DNA from: CAYVVD01 sp964454975 | GTDB taxonomy: Bacteria; Bacteroidota; Ignavibacteria; Kapaibacteriales; UBA2268 | Assembly (NCBI GenBank): GCA_964454975.1 | Contig: CAYVVD010000022.1 | Coordinates: forward strand, 1-50,392 | DNA: 50,392 nucleotides | Direction of reading: 5' to 3' | Shown: piece after piece, positions 7,890 to 16,587 of the stretch | How positions within the stretch are numbered: position 1 is the stretch's first letter | Layout: each line of letters starts with the position of its first letter | Translations under genes and position numbers: made by a program | The notes under the pieces: model-generated | Seen by the model: the letters and a program-made list of their open reading frames with translations, nothing else | Told to the model about the DNA's origin: nothing | Databases searched by the model: none

Positions 7890-8043
7890 GTGGTGTTTTA
7901 GATATTAAACACACCACCCTATCCACTCTTAAGAGGGGAAAATGATTTAAGCTATTATCCCTTATTATTTGTGAATTTAGATTTTATTTTTCAAAATAGA
8001 AATAATTCCTCCCCTCTTGGAAGGAGATTAGTCCCAGTGGGGA
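7890..8043. repeat. Degenerate palindromic intergenic repeats
   Basis: A stem-loop GTGGTGTTT / AAACAC(A)CCAC at 7890-7917 is followed by a CACTC-TTAA-GAGGGG core near 7925. A related CTCCCCTCTTGG...GTCCCAGTGGGG unit lies at 8009-8043. These resemble the palindrome at 29171-29214 and look like decayed copies of one dispersed family. No gene is seen in this gap. Confidence 0.5.
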
Positions 8044-8071
8044 TGCCTATGACAGGTATTTTAAAAAAAAC

Positions 8072-9130
8072 ATGAACCGATTAATCTTAATTCTGCTCTT
8101 AACATTCACATTCGCTCTTAAAGCCGAAGAAAAACCTCTTGCAGCTTATTTGGCGCAGGACAGTATCTGGCATTTTATTGACTATTCCGGTAAAGAAATA
8201 TTCGACCCGGTGTTTATTATTGAAGTTGCAGGTTACAGCGAAGAAGTCTTCAGAGTTCAAACTGTTGTGCACGATACTATACGCTGGTGCTTTCTCAACC
8301 ACAACGGAGAGGTTGTAATCCTGCCCCATGCTGATATGGTGCTGGATTTTAAGAATGGCATGGCATTCACGGTAAAAGTAATAAATGAGAAAGGCGATCA
8401 GCGCTATGGGTTTATAAATCGCCGCGGCGAACAGGTAATACCCAGCACAAATATAGATGCTACCCAGTTCTCAGAAGGCCTTGCATTCCTGAGAAATGAT
8501 GAGAAAAGGGGCTACATTGACACATCCGGTAAATTTGTCTTTGAGATGGATTCGCTTGTAGGTTATGATTTCACCGAAGGATTAGCGCCTGTTTCTAATA
8601 GTGAATATTTAGTAGGATTTATTGACAGGAAAGGTGAAATAGTAATTCCGCTCCAATACGATGAACCTGCTGAATTTACTGAAAACCTGGCGCCGGTAAC
8701 TACACTCGGCAATTTTGGCTACATTGACCAAACCGGAACCAGGGTGATTCCATTCAAATTTCATGTTGCGAAGAATTTTTATGAGGACAGGGCATTTGTT
8801 GGAATGATTGACATCGAAAAAATCACTCACTGGGCAATGATAGACCCATTAGGTAACTTGTTGACTAATTACAATTACATCCACACTCGCGATTTCAATG
8901 AAGGCAAAGCCGCTGTGATGGAAAAGAACCTGTGGGGATACATAAACAGTGATGCAAAATACGTAATAGAACCGCAATATCGATTTGCACATAACTTTAA
9001 AGACGGACTTGCATTCGCCGCCGACACTGAGGGAAACTTCGGGTATATCAATGAAAAAGGCGATTACGAAATAAAAATCGAGAACCCGGTTAAGGTAGTA
9101 GATTTTCGATTCAATACGCGGGTATATTAA
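8072..9130 (+). CDS. Exported WG-repeat protein
   Basis: This is a 352-residue protein with a signal peptide at residues 1-18 (MNRLILILLLTFTFALKA). The rest is a run of about seven to eight WG (KWG) repeats of roughly 40-50 residues. They can be recognised by YGFINRRGEQVIP, RGYIDTSGKFVF, VGFIDRKGEIVIP, FGYIDQTGTRVIP, WAMIDPLGN, WGYINSD and FGYINEKGD, spaced by 'F.EGLA' stretches. WG repeats form beta structures of unclear binding role. It has no enzymatic motif and no T9SS sorting domain, so it is probably periplasmic. It ends directly against the convergent gene at 9131. Confidence 0.85.
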   Translation: MNRLILILLLTFTFALKAEEKPLAAYLAQDSIWHFIDYSGKEIFDPVFIIEVAGYSEEVFRVQTVVHDTIRWCFLNHNGEVVILPHADMVLDFKNGMAFTVKVINEKGDQRYGFINRRGEQVIPSTNIDATQFSEGLAFLRNDEKRGYIDTSGKFVFEMDSLVGYDFTEGLAPVSNSEYLVGFIDRKGEIVIPLQYDEPAEFTENLAPVTTLGNFGYIDQTGTRVIPFKFHVAKNFYEDRAFVGMIDIEKITHWAMIDPLGNLLTNYNYIHTRDFNEGKAAVMEKNLWGYINSDAKYVIEPQYRFAHNFKDGLAFAADTEGNFGYINEKGDYEIKIENPVKVVDFRFNTRVY

Positions 9131-9376
9131 TCAGTGCCAGTCTTTACACTTGAAGTATATAAGAATACTACCGCTATAGCAAACATCACCGACCATATCA
9201 TAGGACAGCCTAATTCCCAGCCAAGTTCGGACATATAAAAGATAATCTGTGTTCTCCTGGTAGAAAAGGTTCCCGAAATTTTCCATTCTTTTCAGGACCT
9301 TGGAGTAATAATTATTCTCGGTTTCCCGGAAAGTGATTAACAGGTTTGGTAATAATATTTTTATCAGTTCTGTCAT
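9131..9376 (-). CDS. Small hypothetical protein coupled to flavin-reductase-like gene
   Basis: This is an 81-residue open frame starting at an ATG that overlaps the stop of the upstream minus-strand gene as ATGA (9373-9376). Its stop abuts the stop of the convergent WG-repeat gene. A longer version from 9409 exists, but the ATGA coupling favours 9376. The sequence is aromatic-rich (NLFYQENTDYLLYVRTWLG) with no motif I know. The tight fit between neighbours argues that it is real; the lack of any recognisable homology keeps confidence moderate. Confidence 0.5.
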   Translation of the reverse strand: MTELIKILLPNLLITFRETENNYYSKVLKRMENFGNLFYQENTDYLLYVRTWLGIRLSYDMVGDVCYSGSILIYFKCKDWH

Positions 9377-10335
9377 TTCACTATACCCGCTAAGATTGCA
9401 ACAGACCATGCCAGCGACTGATCACCGGACTCGAGTATTTGTTTAGCTGTTTGTTCAAGAAAATGTTTAGCTTTGGGATGTTTTTTTTCTGAAAAGTAGA
9501 TTGCAGACCTGAGCATATTTTCTTTGTCTCCCAGCCTTTTAAACCGGAAAAATGCCTGTTCAGTTGACTCGAGCGGTTCAACTTCCTGTAATATTGAAAT
9601 TGCGCTTTGTTCATTCGGAATATCATTAACTAAAGCAAACCTGCCGAGGTTGTTGCCGCTATAAACATTAGAATTACGTATAAAATCGGGCAATGCGTTT
9701 AACCCGATTCCTTTAATTCTGCCCGGTTTTTGCAGCTCAAAAACCGCTTTACCGCTGGCCCTTGTGTAATATGCACCTCCGTTTCTGCCGACTGCATCTA
9801 ACGCATGCGGGTCAATTAACCCATCTTTCATAATATCTTCTGCAATGTGGAATTTGACGACCTCGCAGATCGCCAAATTGCCGGATGCAGCCTTGCCACC
9901 AAGGTGAACCATATCCATCAGTTTACATTCGAGGTGGTAAGGCGACTCTTTAATTCTCTTAGGCTTTACTAAATCTGATTCCATAGCAGTGAATCCTGCG
10001 CGCTCAATTTCATCAACATTCTCCGGGTATTCGCAGGATGCAAGGTTCATCTGCTCTACAATGGAATATGTAACAACGTGTATCACACATTCTCTGGTCG
10101 CCATTATGTTGTTATATGTATCCTTAGTAGTGTCGTCCCTACCCCTGCGGGAAGGCGAAAATGCCACGACAGGAGGGTTGTTGCCAAAAGCATTGAAAAA
10201 AGAAAAGGGAGATAAATTGTTAACGCCATGTTCAGAGATTGTTGATACAAAAGCTATCGGCCTCGGAGTTACACCACCAAGCAAATATCTGCTAATCTCG
10301 GGAATAGTCATTTCAGCCGGTAATAATCCAATCAT
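9373..10335 (-). CDS. Flavin reductase-like FMN-binding protein
   Basis: This 320-residue protein has an N-terminal flavin-reductase/flavoredoxin-like split-barrel at about residues 1-205. Features include GGVTPRPIAFVSTISEHGVNNLSPFS (here divided), the NNPPVVAFSPS stretch and HLGGKAASGNLAICEVV. These proteins bind FMN and either reduce flavin or support oxygenases. About 110 extra C-terminal residues form an alpha-helical segment without a known motif. It is divergent from the tyrosine-degradation run that starts at 10964. As I recall, such genes often neighbour hmgA in Bacteroidota, so a helper role in aromatic catabolism is an inference. Only 4 bp separate it from the upstream GNAT gene. 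Confidence 0.8.
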   Translation of the reverse strand: MIGLLPAEMTIPEISRYLLGGVTPRPIAFVSTISEHGVNNLSPFSFFNAFGNNPPVVAFSPSRRGRDDTTKDTYNNIMATRECVIHVVTYSIVEQMNLASCEYPENVDEIERAGFTAMESDLVKPKRIKESPYHLECKLMDMVHLGGKAASGNLAICEVVKFHIAEDIMKDGLIDPHALDAVGRNGGAYYTRASGKAVFELQKPGRIKGIGLNALPDFIRNSNVYSGNNLGRFALVNDIPNEQSAISILQEVEPLESTEQAFFRFKRLGDKENMLRSAIYFSEKKHPKAKHFLEQTAKQILESGDQSLAWSVAILAGIVK

Positions 10336-10339
10336 TTCA

Positions 10340-10813
10340 CTATTTCAATATTTTGTACATTCTGTATCTTAATAGCTCTACACCACCTAAGTCCCGGTTT
10401 TCAGGAGCTATTATACTATAACCTTTGTTCTTGAAAAACCTTAGTGCAGTTGTGCTTACCCGCGCTTCCATCCTTTTAATGCCCTCTTCCAGCACCTTTT
10501 TTTCTAACTTCTCCAGGAGTGAGCTGCCAATGCCCTGAGACTGGAAATCCTTATGAACATACAAAAGGTCGAGCTTGGCTTTTTTTGTAGCAGCAGCAAA
10601 GCCGAGCAATTTGTCAGAATTAACTGCAACCAGGAAGTAACGGTTTTTAATTCTTGACTCCCATTTTACTGAATTTTTATAGCCGGAAGACCATTTCGCA
10701 ACCTGGAGAGCGTCGTAATCATTGCTGTTCACGGCTATTATGGTCTCGCGAAATAACATGGTAATCTGAGGTAAATCCTTTTTTTTGGCATTCCTGATTG
10801 AATATTCGGGCAT
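10340..10813 (-). CDS. GNAT family N-acetyltransferase
   Basis: This 157-residue protein has a GNAT fold. The acetyl-CoA pyrophosphate-binding loop is Q-S-Q-G-I-G-S (motif A, about residues 93-99), preceded by the beta4 strand LDLLYVHKDF and followed by ALRFFKNKGYSI, the typical motif B. The substrate cannot be predicted. It is first in a minus-strand pair with the flavin-reductase-like gene (4-bp gap) and divergent from hppD across about 150 bp. Confidence 0.85.
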   Translation of the reverse strand: MPEYSIRNAKKKDLPQITMLFRETIIAVNSNDYDALQVAKWSSGYKNSVKWESRIKNRYFLVAVNSDKLLGFAAATKKAKLDLLYVHKDFQSQGIGSSLLEKLEKKVLEEGIKRMEARVSTTALRFFKNKGYSIIAPENRDLGGVELLRYRMYKILK

Positions 10814-10898
10814 TTTTCTTAACTAAATAGAAAACAACAGTTAATAAATCTAACAAAAACTAAATTAAAGAAAGCCTTAAATTTTTTTCTCTAATTCT

Positions 10899-10906
10899 TA
10901 TCTTTG
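10899..10906 (+). promoter_or_regulatory. -7 promoter element of the tyrosine-degradation operon (TATCTTTG)
   Basis: TATCTTTG matches TAnnTTTG 58 bp before the hppD ATG; transcription would start near 10913. No TTTG is found at -33. It overlaps the palindrome at 10904-10927. Confidence 0.5.
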
Positions 10907-10927
10907 TAAGTTAATGCAAACTTACAA
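10904..10927. promoter_or_regulatory. Palindromic operator candidate over the hppD transcription start
   Basis: TTGTAAGTT, a 6-bp spacer and AACTTACAA form a perfect 9-bp inverted repeat. It begins inside the -7 element and covers the expected start site, a position typical of a repressor operator. No regulator gene is adjacent, so the binding protein is unknown. Confidence 0.55.
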
Positions 10928-10963
10928 GAATATTAAAGAATAATCATAAATGGGAGCTGTATT

Positions 10964-12130
10964 ATGGAAATGGATATATGTTATGGCGGCATCCCCAGCA
11001 AAATTCCAAACAATTCGATGGGTATCAGGGGTTATGACTACGTAGAGTTTTATGTCGGCTCCGCTAAGATGGTTGCATACTGGCATGCTAAAGCCATGGG
11101 GCTGGATATCGTTGCTTACCAGGGGCCGGAGACCAGCGTAAGGGACAGGTGTTCATACTTATGTGCAACAGATACAAACTTGAAGGTAATGATTACTTCC
11201 GCTCTAACACCGGATGCATCTGATATAACAATGTTCCAGGCGATGCACGGCGATGGTGTTAAAAGATGGTGCGTTGAGGTTGTAGATGTAAATGAAACAT
11301 ATAAAAAGGTTATTGAAAACGGCGGGATGCCGGTCAGAAAACCATACAGGCTGGAAGACAAGGACGGTTATGTTGAGCAGGCTTCAATCAGGCTTTATGG
11401 AGACGCCGAAATTAACTTTATCAATTATGATAATTACAACGGGCTTTTTAAACCGGGGTTTGAAAAACCCGTTCAGAAATACGAAGTAAAAAAAGAAGAA
11501 ACAGGGCTCAAAATAATAGACCATATTGTCGGGAATGTGCATAAGAATGAAATGGATTATTGGGCAAGCTATATAAACCGATGCCTTGATTTTGAAACTT
11601 TTCTTTCTTTCGGCCCGGGTGATATTTCGACAAAATATTCGGCTCTGATTTCAAAAGTAGTCCGCTCAAAGGACAGCATTATCAGGAACCCGATAAATGA
11701 GCCTCTGGCGGCAGAAAGGCAGTCTCAGATTGAAGAATATACTAACCAATACAGGGGCTCGGGAATCCAGCATATAGCAATTGCAACAACTGACATTATC
11801 AAAACAGTACAAGCTTTGCGAAACAACGGCGTTGAATTCCTCGATGCGCCTCCGGATACTTATTATGAAGAAATCGCAAAAAAGGATTTTGGCCTGACAG
11901 AAGATATAAACGAGCTGAAGAGGCTCGGAATCCTGTGTGATGTTGAAGGAAAGGGTTATTTACTGCAACTATTTACAAAACCAATTGGAGACCGCCCGAC
12001 TTTCTTCTATGAGATTATTCAACGCAGAAAAGGCGCTTCAGGATTCGGCCAGGGAAATTTTCTGGCACTTTTCGAAGCAATTGAACGCGACCAGGAACGC
12101 AGAGGCAACCTTGTTGAATCAGAATTTTAA
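10964..12130 (+). CDS. hppD: 4-hydroxyphenylpyruvate dioxygenase
   Basis: This 388-residue Fe(II) dioxygenase converts 4-hydroxyphenylpyruvate to homogentisate, the second step of tyrosine breakdown. It has two vicinal-oxygen-chelate domains. The predicted iron ligands H187 (IDHIVGNV), H270 (GIQHIAIAT) and E350 (FFYEIIQR) are all present, as is the C-terminal GFGQGNFLALFEAIERDQ block. Length is slightly longer than bacterial relatives and close to the eukaryote-like class. GGGAG lies 7 nt before the ATG. It is the first gene of a plus-strand run that continues with hmgA and ends with a fumarylacetoacetate-hydrolase-type gene. Confidence 0.95.
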   Translation: MEMDICYGGIPSKIPNNSMGIRGYDYVEFYVGSAKMVAYWHAKAMGLDIVAYQGPETSVRDRCSYLCATDTNLKVMITSALTPDASDITMFQAMHGDGVKRWCVEVVDVNETYKKVIENGGMPVRKPYRLEDKDGYVEQASIRLYGDAEINFINYDNYNGLFKPGFEKPVQKYEVKKEETGLKIIDHIVGNVHKNEMDYWASYINRCLDFETFLSFGPGDISTKYSALISKVVRSKDSIIRNPINEPLAAERQSQIEEYTNQYRGSGIQHIAIATTDIIKTVQALRNNGVEFLDAPPDTYYEEIAKKDFGLTEDINELKRLGILCDVEGKGYLLQLFTKPIGDRPTFFYEIIQRRKGASGFGQGNFLALFEAIERDQERRGNLVESEF

Positions 12131-12157
12131 TTTGTAATTTATGAAACTGGAATAACT

Positions 12158-13321
12158 ATGTCATTTTATCACAAGATGGGCAAGATCCCGCCTAAGCGAC
12201 ATATCACAATGTACAAAGATGACGGGAAATCATTATATCGTGAAGAACACGTGAGCGCAAAAGGCTTTTCAAGCATATATTCTAATAAATACCACCTTTA
12301 TATGCCGACTTCTACAAAAAATATCAGGGAAATTGAAGGCATAAAAGCAGAAGAATGGAAGGAAGCGCCGCTCCAGCATTTCCACTTTCTCACTGACAAA
12401 GAGAAACCGGAAGGAAATTTTATTACAGCACGCAAGGCATACCTGACAAATGCTAATTGCACCCTTTATACAGCACATATTACAGAAAATTCCGGCATTT
12501 TTTTCCGGAATGCCTGGGCATACGAGTACATATTCTTCCACAAAGGCACAGGAGAGTTCCGCTCGGATTACGGTAATTTTCTCATAGAAGTAGGCGACCA
12601 AATTATAATACCACAGGGTACGATTTATAATATCCAGTTTGATTCACCCGGCAATACTAAGCTGCTGATTGTAGAGTCGGACACACCATACGATATACCT
12701 TCACATTACCGAAATGAATACGGGCAACTGCTTGAAGACGCACCGTTCTGTGAGCGTGACATCAAAGTCCCAGACAAACTCGAGATTCATGATGAGAAGG
12801 GTGATTACCCGCTTTGGCTTAAGGCGGGGAGCCGTATGTATGAATATTTAATGGCACATCATCCGTTAGATGTTGTTGGCTGGGACGGGCATTATTATCC
12901 ATTTGCTTTCAACATCAAAAATTTCGACCCGAAAGTAGGGCGCGTGCACCTGCCCCCGCCGGTACATCTTGTTTTCACAACAGGTAGTTTCGTGTTGTGC
13001 AATTTCTGCCCAAGGCCTTATGATTTTCATCCCCGGGCAATCCCCGCTCCTTACTATCATGCAAACATTGACAGCGCGGAAGTGCTTTATTATGTGGATG
13101 GAGATTTTATGTCCCGCAAGGGAGTAGGGCCAGGGTCAATAACGCTTCACCCGCTTGGGATACCCCATGGGCCACAGCCCGGAAAGACAGAGGCATCAAT
13201 CGGCAAGCCCGGAACAGAAGAATATGCAGTTATGGTAGATACGTTCGGGCCACTTTTCCCGACAACAAATGTAAAAGATGCAATGGACGAAAATTATCCA
13301 TATTCATGGCTGGAAATATAA
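12158..13321 (+). CDS. hmgA: Homogentisate 1,2-dioxygenase
   Basis: This 387-residue cupin-type ring-cleavage dioxygenase makes maleylacetoacetate from homogentisate. Recognisable blocks are FFRNAWAYEYIFFHKGTGEF, YPFAFNIKNFDPKVGRVHLP, CNFCPRPYDFHP, YYHANIDSAEVLYYVDGDF and LHPLGIPHGPQPG, each cited in part. The His/Glu/His metal set is expected in the last three blocks. It is the shorter type of about 385 residues that I associate with Bacteroidota, not the 430-450-residue proteobacterial and human type. It starts 27 bp after hppD and ends 3 bp before the next gene. Confidence 0.92.
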   Translation: MSFYHKMGKIPPKRHITMYKDDGKSLYREEHVSAKGFSSIYSNKYHLYMPTSTKNIREIEGIKAEEWKEAPLQHFHFLTDKEKPEGNFITARKAYLTNANCTLYTAHITENSGIFFRNAWAYEYIFFHKGTGEFRSDYGNFLIEVGDQIIIPQGTIYNIQFDSPGNTKLLIVESDTPYDIPSHYRNEYGQLLEDAPFCERDIKVPDKLEIHDEKGDYPLWLKAGSRMYEYLMAHHPLDVVGWDGHYYPFAFNIKNFDPKVGRVHLPPPVHLVFTTGSFVLCNFCPRPYDFHPRAIPAPYYHANIDSAEVLYYVDGDFMSRKGVGPGSITLHPLGIPHGPQPGKTEASIGKPGTEEYAVMVDTFGPLFPTTNVKDAMDENYPYSWLEI

Positions 13322-13324
13322 AGA

Positions 13325-15418
13325 ATGAATGTAAAATTAATCTTTCTTTTCTTCTGCTTGCTTCAAAGCGCCTTGGCTCAAAGAGACACAGTTATTGCTT
13401 ATGATTTCGACAATAATGATGCAGGCTGGCACGAAGGTTCGAACAGCGAATACTCTGCAAAAGTACAAAACGGGAAATATATATTTGCCCATTTCACCAG
13501 CTCAAGTTACAGGCACTTCTCCCATTACCATTTAATAAAGCCCGAATCTAATTTTAGGATAGAAACCATGATACGCCAGTTGAACGGTGTTGAAAATCAT
13601 GGTTATGGATTGATATGGGGGCGTGACGGATACCGCGATGCATTCCGGTTTATCATTTCCAGCAACGGGATGTACAGCATTAGCAAACACGAAGCTAACG
13701 AATGGGTTTCGATTGTACAGTGGACAAATGCCAGAGAAATAATTAATCCCATGGGAGAATACAACTCTCTGACTATCCAGAAAACAGGTGAAAAAATCAA
13801 ATTTATAATCAATGGAACACAAGTTGAGTATCTTGATTTCCAAAGGTTCTACGGGACATTTATAGGATTTGAAACAAACCTCAAAATGACATGCGAAGTT
13901 GAATACCTGAGTATTATTCACCCTCATTATCCTGTCAACCTGACAAAAAGCTATAAAGAAGTTGTCGAAAAAAAGAACCTGGGAAGTTCTATTAATTCAT
14001 CCCATATTGAAAAAGCACCTGTAATTTCGCCTGATGGAAACACGTTGTTTTTTGACAGGCAGCATCCTGACAACGTTGGCAACAGCGAGAAGTCAGACAT
14101 TTGGTTTAGTGAAAAACATGCTGACGGTACCTGGAGTATAGCAAAAAACATAGGCAGGCCGTTAAACAATGCCGGACATAACTTCGTTATTTCCGTATCC
14201 CCTGACGGGAACACACTTCTGCTTGGGAACACATATAACAAAGATGGCAGCGCAGACACAAGAGGCTTATCTTCTTCATACAGGACGAGGGATGGTTGGA
14301 GCATACCCGAAGATGTGGTAATAAAGGACTTTATGAATAAATACATTTACGTCAATTATTTTTTGTCTGCAGACAGGAAGATTCTTCTTTCATCAGTTGA
14401 AAGAGAAGATACTTACGGTCTTATGGACATTTATGTCAGTTTTCTCGAGGAGGACGGCAGCTGGTCAGTACCATTGAATTTAGGTCCCAAAGTCAATACG
14501 TTTAGCATGGATTTTGCCCCATTCCTTGCAGGTGACAATCGCACCATGTACTTCGCTTCTAAGGGACATCCCGGCTATGGTTCAAGCGATCTATTTGTAA
14601 CAAGGAGGTTGGGTGAAGGATGGACAGACTGGACCGAACCCGAAAACATGGGCACTTATGTAAATTCATCTTCCTGGGATGCATACCTGACATTACCCGC
14701 CAGTGGAAACATTGCATATACTGTATCCACCGAAAACTCCCTTGGCCAGGATGATATTTTTAGTATAAACCTTCCTGAATCAGCGAAACCTGAACCTGTG
14801 GTGCTTATATCAGGTCGGGTGCTGAGCAGCAAAGACAGCTCTGCACTTCAGGCTGAAATTAAGTATTTTGACCTGGAAAGCAATCGCGAGCTTGGTATTG
14901 CAATCAGCAACCCGAATGACGGATCATACAAAATTGTTCTGCCAAAAGGCAGACAGTACAGTTTCCTGGCACAGAAAGAAAACTATTTCCCGATAAGTGA
15001 TAATATTGACATCAAGAAGCTGGAGCTTTATAATGAAATAAAACGCGATTTGTATCTTGCTCCTATTGAAAAGGGAATGAATATCCGCCTTAACAATCTA
15101 TTTTTTAATTACGACAAATACGAAATCAAAAAAGAATCTTTCCCCGAATTGGAAAGGCTTATACAACTGATGAATGCTTATAAAAGCATGAAGATTGAAA
15201 TTGCCGGGCATACAGACAGCATGGGCTCGGATTCATATAATAAAACATTATCTCAAAAAAGAGTAAATTCAGTTCTCGAATATTTAGAAGAAAAAGGTAT
15301 CAATACTTCCCGGCTGGTTGGCAAAGGTTATGGTGAATCTGCTCCGATTGATAACAATGATACCGAAGAAGGCAGGGCAAGAAACCGCAGAGTGGAATTT
15401 AAGATTATCGAAGAATAA
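13325..15418 (+). CDS. PD40 / OmpA outer-membrane-associated protein with N-terminal jelly-roll-like domain
   Basis: This is a 697-residue protein with a signal peptide at 1-18 (MNVKLIFLFFCLLQSALA). Residues about 22-198 resemble a concanavalin/DUF1080-type beta sandwich (YGLIWGRDGYRDAFRF, INGTQVEYLDF). Residues about 215-475 carry WD40-like PD40 blades (PVISPDGNTLFFDRQ, VSPDGNTLLLGN, YFASKGHPGYGSSDLFVT). A carboxypeptidase-regulatory-like fold follows at about 487-565. The C-terminal OmpA peptidoglycan-binding domain covers 580-697 (IEIAGHTDSMGSDSYN, LSQKRV, RARNRRVEF). It should be periplasmic and bound to peptidoglycan. It lies 3 bp after hmgA and 8 bp before the aminotransferase, so it is a member of the catabolic run, which is unusual. 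Confidence 0.88.
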   Translation: MNVKLIFLFFCLLQSALAQRDTVIAYDFDNNDAGWHEGSNSEYSAKVQNGKYIFAHFTSSSYRHFSHYHLIKPESNFRIETMIRQLNGVENHGYGLIWGRDGYRDAFRFIISSNGMYSISKHEANEWVSIVQWTNAREIINPMGEYNSLTIQKTGEKIKFIINGTQVEYLDFQRFYGTFIGFETNLKMTCEVEYLSIIHPHYPVNLTKSYKEVVEKKNLGSSINSSHIEKAPVISPDGNTLFFDRQHPDNVGNSEKSDIWFSEKHADGTWSIAKNIGRPLNNAGHNFVISVSPDGNTLLLGNTYNKDGSADTRGLSSSYRTRDGWSIPEDVVIKDFMNKYIYVNYFLSADRKILLSSVEREDTYGLMDIYVSFLEEDGSWSVPLNLGPKVNTFSMDFAPFLAGDNRTMYFASKGHPGYGSSDLFVTRRLGEGWTDWTEPENMGTYVNSSSWDAYLTLPASGNIAYTVSTENSLGQDDIFSINLPESAKPEPVVLISGRVLSSKDSSALQAEIKYFDLESNRELGIAISNPNDGSYKIVLPKGRQYSFLAQKENYFPISDNIDIKKLELYNEIKRDLYLAPIEKGMNIRLNNLFFNYDKYEIKKESFPELERLIQLMNAYKSMKIEIAGHTDSMGSDSYNKTLSQKRVNSVLEYLEEKGINTSRLVGKGYGESAPIDNNDTEEGRARNRRVEFKIIEE

Positions 15419-15426
15419 AGGGATTG

Positions 15427-16587
15427 ATGACTACGAAACAACGCATTCGGATACCTGAATATATTGAAACACTGAAGCCTTACAGGGCGGGAAACCAGAA
15501 GCTTGCTTCGGGCACAAAAAGCCCCCACAGGCAGTTCATAAACCTTGCTTCAAATGAGAATCCCCTCGGCGGGCCGCCAAAAGCAATCAGCGCTGTAATG
15601 GAAGCAGCTTTCAGAATGAACCTGTATCCGGATCCGGGTTCAACTGAGTTAACCGAATTTCTTTCCAAAGAAACCGGGAGAAGCCGGGACGAGATTATTT
15701 GTGGCCATGGCTCTGAGTCATTACTTGCACATATACTAAATGCATTCCTGGATTCTGAGCATGAAGTCGTAACTGCCAGCGCAACTTTTGTAGGCATTTA
15801 TGTTGAAACACATAAACTCGGCAGAAGGCTTGTAAAGGCGCCGATGAAAAATTATGGCTACGACCTGAATGCAATTGCTGAATTAATCAACGAAAAAACA
15901 GGTGTCGTTTATATAGCAAACCCTAACAATCCAACAGGGACTATGGTAAGCGAAGACGAATTCGAAGAGTTTCTCCACCGTGTGCCGCCTTATGTAGTTG
16001 TGGTCCTCGATGAAGCGTATTATACGTATGCAGTGCTTCACAAAGGCTATCCGAATGGATTGAATTACGAATTACCTAACCTTATTGTTCTCAGGACACT
16101 ATCAAAAACTCACTCACTTGCGGGAATTCGGGTTGGATACGCTGTCGGCCCGGTTAACCTGATTGAAACGCTGTACAAGGTAAAGCTGCCATTTGAACCC
16201 AGCCTGCTTGCGCAAAAAGCTGCTGTTGCTGCTTTGCAGGATGAAGAATTTGTAAAACGTACACTCGAAGTAAACACAATAACGCTTGATATGATTTGTG
16301 GTACATTGGATAAGCTTGGAATACAGTATCCTGCACCAGCGGCTAACTTTGTTATGGCAATGTTTCCTGATGAAGAGTTTGCAAGTAAATTTGTAAATAG
16401 TTGCTATGATTATGGGATCTTGGTCAGGCAACTTGAGCAGTTTGGACTTGACAACGGGGTCAGGATTAGCACTGGTACAGAAAGTGAAACAAAATATGCG
16501 ATTGGTGTTTTTGAAGAAATTTATAATAATCTTAATAGGAAAAGTAAAAACGATAGAGGAATAAATGAAACTGGTAACATTTCTTGA
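15427..16587 (+). CDS. HisC-like class I/II aminotransferase, probably aromatic amino acid aminotransferase
   Basis: This 386-residue PLP-dependent enzyme is of the histidinol-phosphate aminotransferase type. Motifs are ASNENPLGGPP, YPDPGSTELTE, ANPNNPTGTM, VVLDEAYYTYA and the Schiff-base lysine K227 in LRTLSKTHSLAGIRVGYA. Start: an upstream TTG at 15424 would only add one residue; the ATG at 15427 has AAAGGG upstream. HisC-like enzymes also transaminate tyrosine and phenylalanine, and this gene sits between hmgA and the fumarylacetoacetate-hydrolase gene. It therefore probably supplies 4-hydroxyphenylpyruvate. No other his genes are near. A true histidinol-phosphate role remains possible. 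Confidence 0.85.
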   Translation: MTTKQRIRIPEYIETLKPYRAGNQKLASGTKSPHRQFINLASNENPLGGPPKAISAVMEAAFRMNLYPDPGSTELTEFLSKETGRSRDEIICGHGSESLLAHILNAFLDSEHEVVTASATFVGIYVETHKLGRRLVKAPMKNYGYDLNAIAELINEKTGVVYIANPNNPTGTMVSEDEFEEFLHRVPPYVVVVLDEAYYTYAVLHKGYPNGLNYELPNLIVLRTLSKTHSLAGIRVGYAVGPVNLIETLYKVKLPFEPSLLAQKAAVAALQDEEFVKRTLEVNTITLDMICGTLDKLGIQYPAPAANFVMAMFPDEEFASKFVNSCYDYGILVRQLEQFGLDNGVRISTGTESETKYAIGVFEEIYNNLNRKSKNDRGINETGNIS

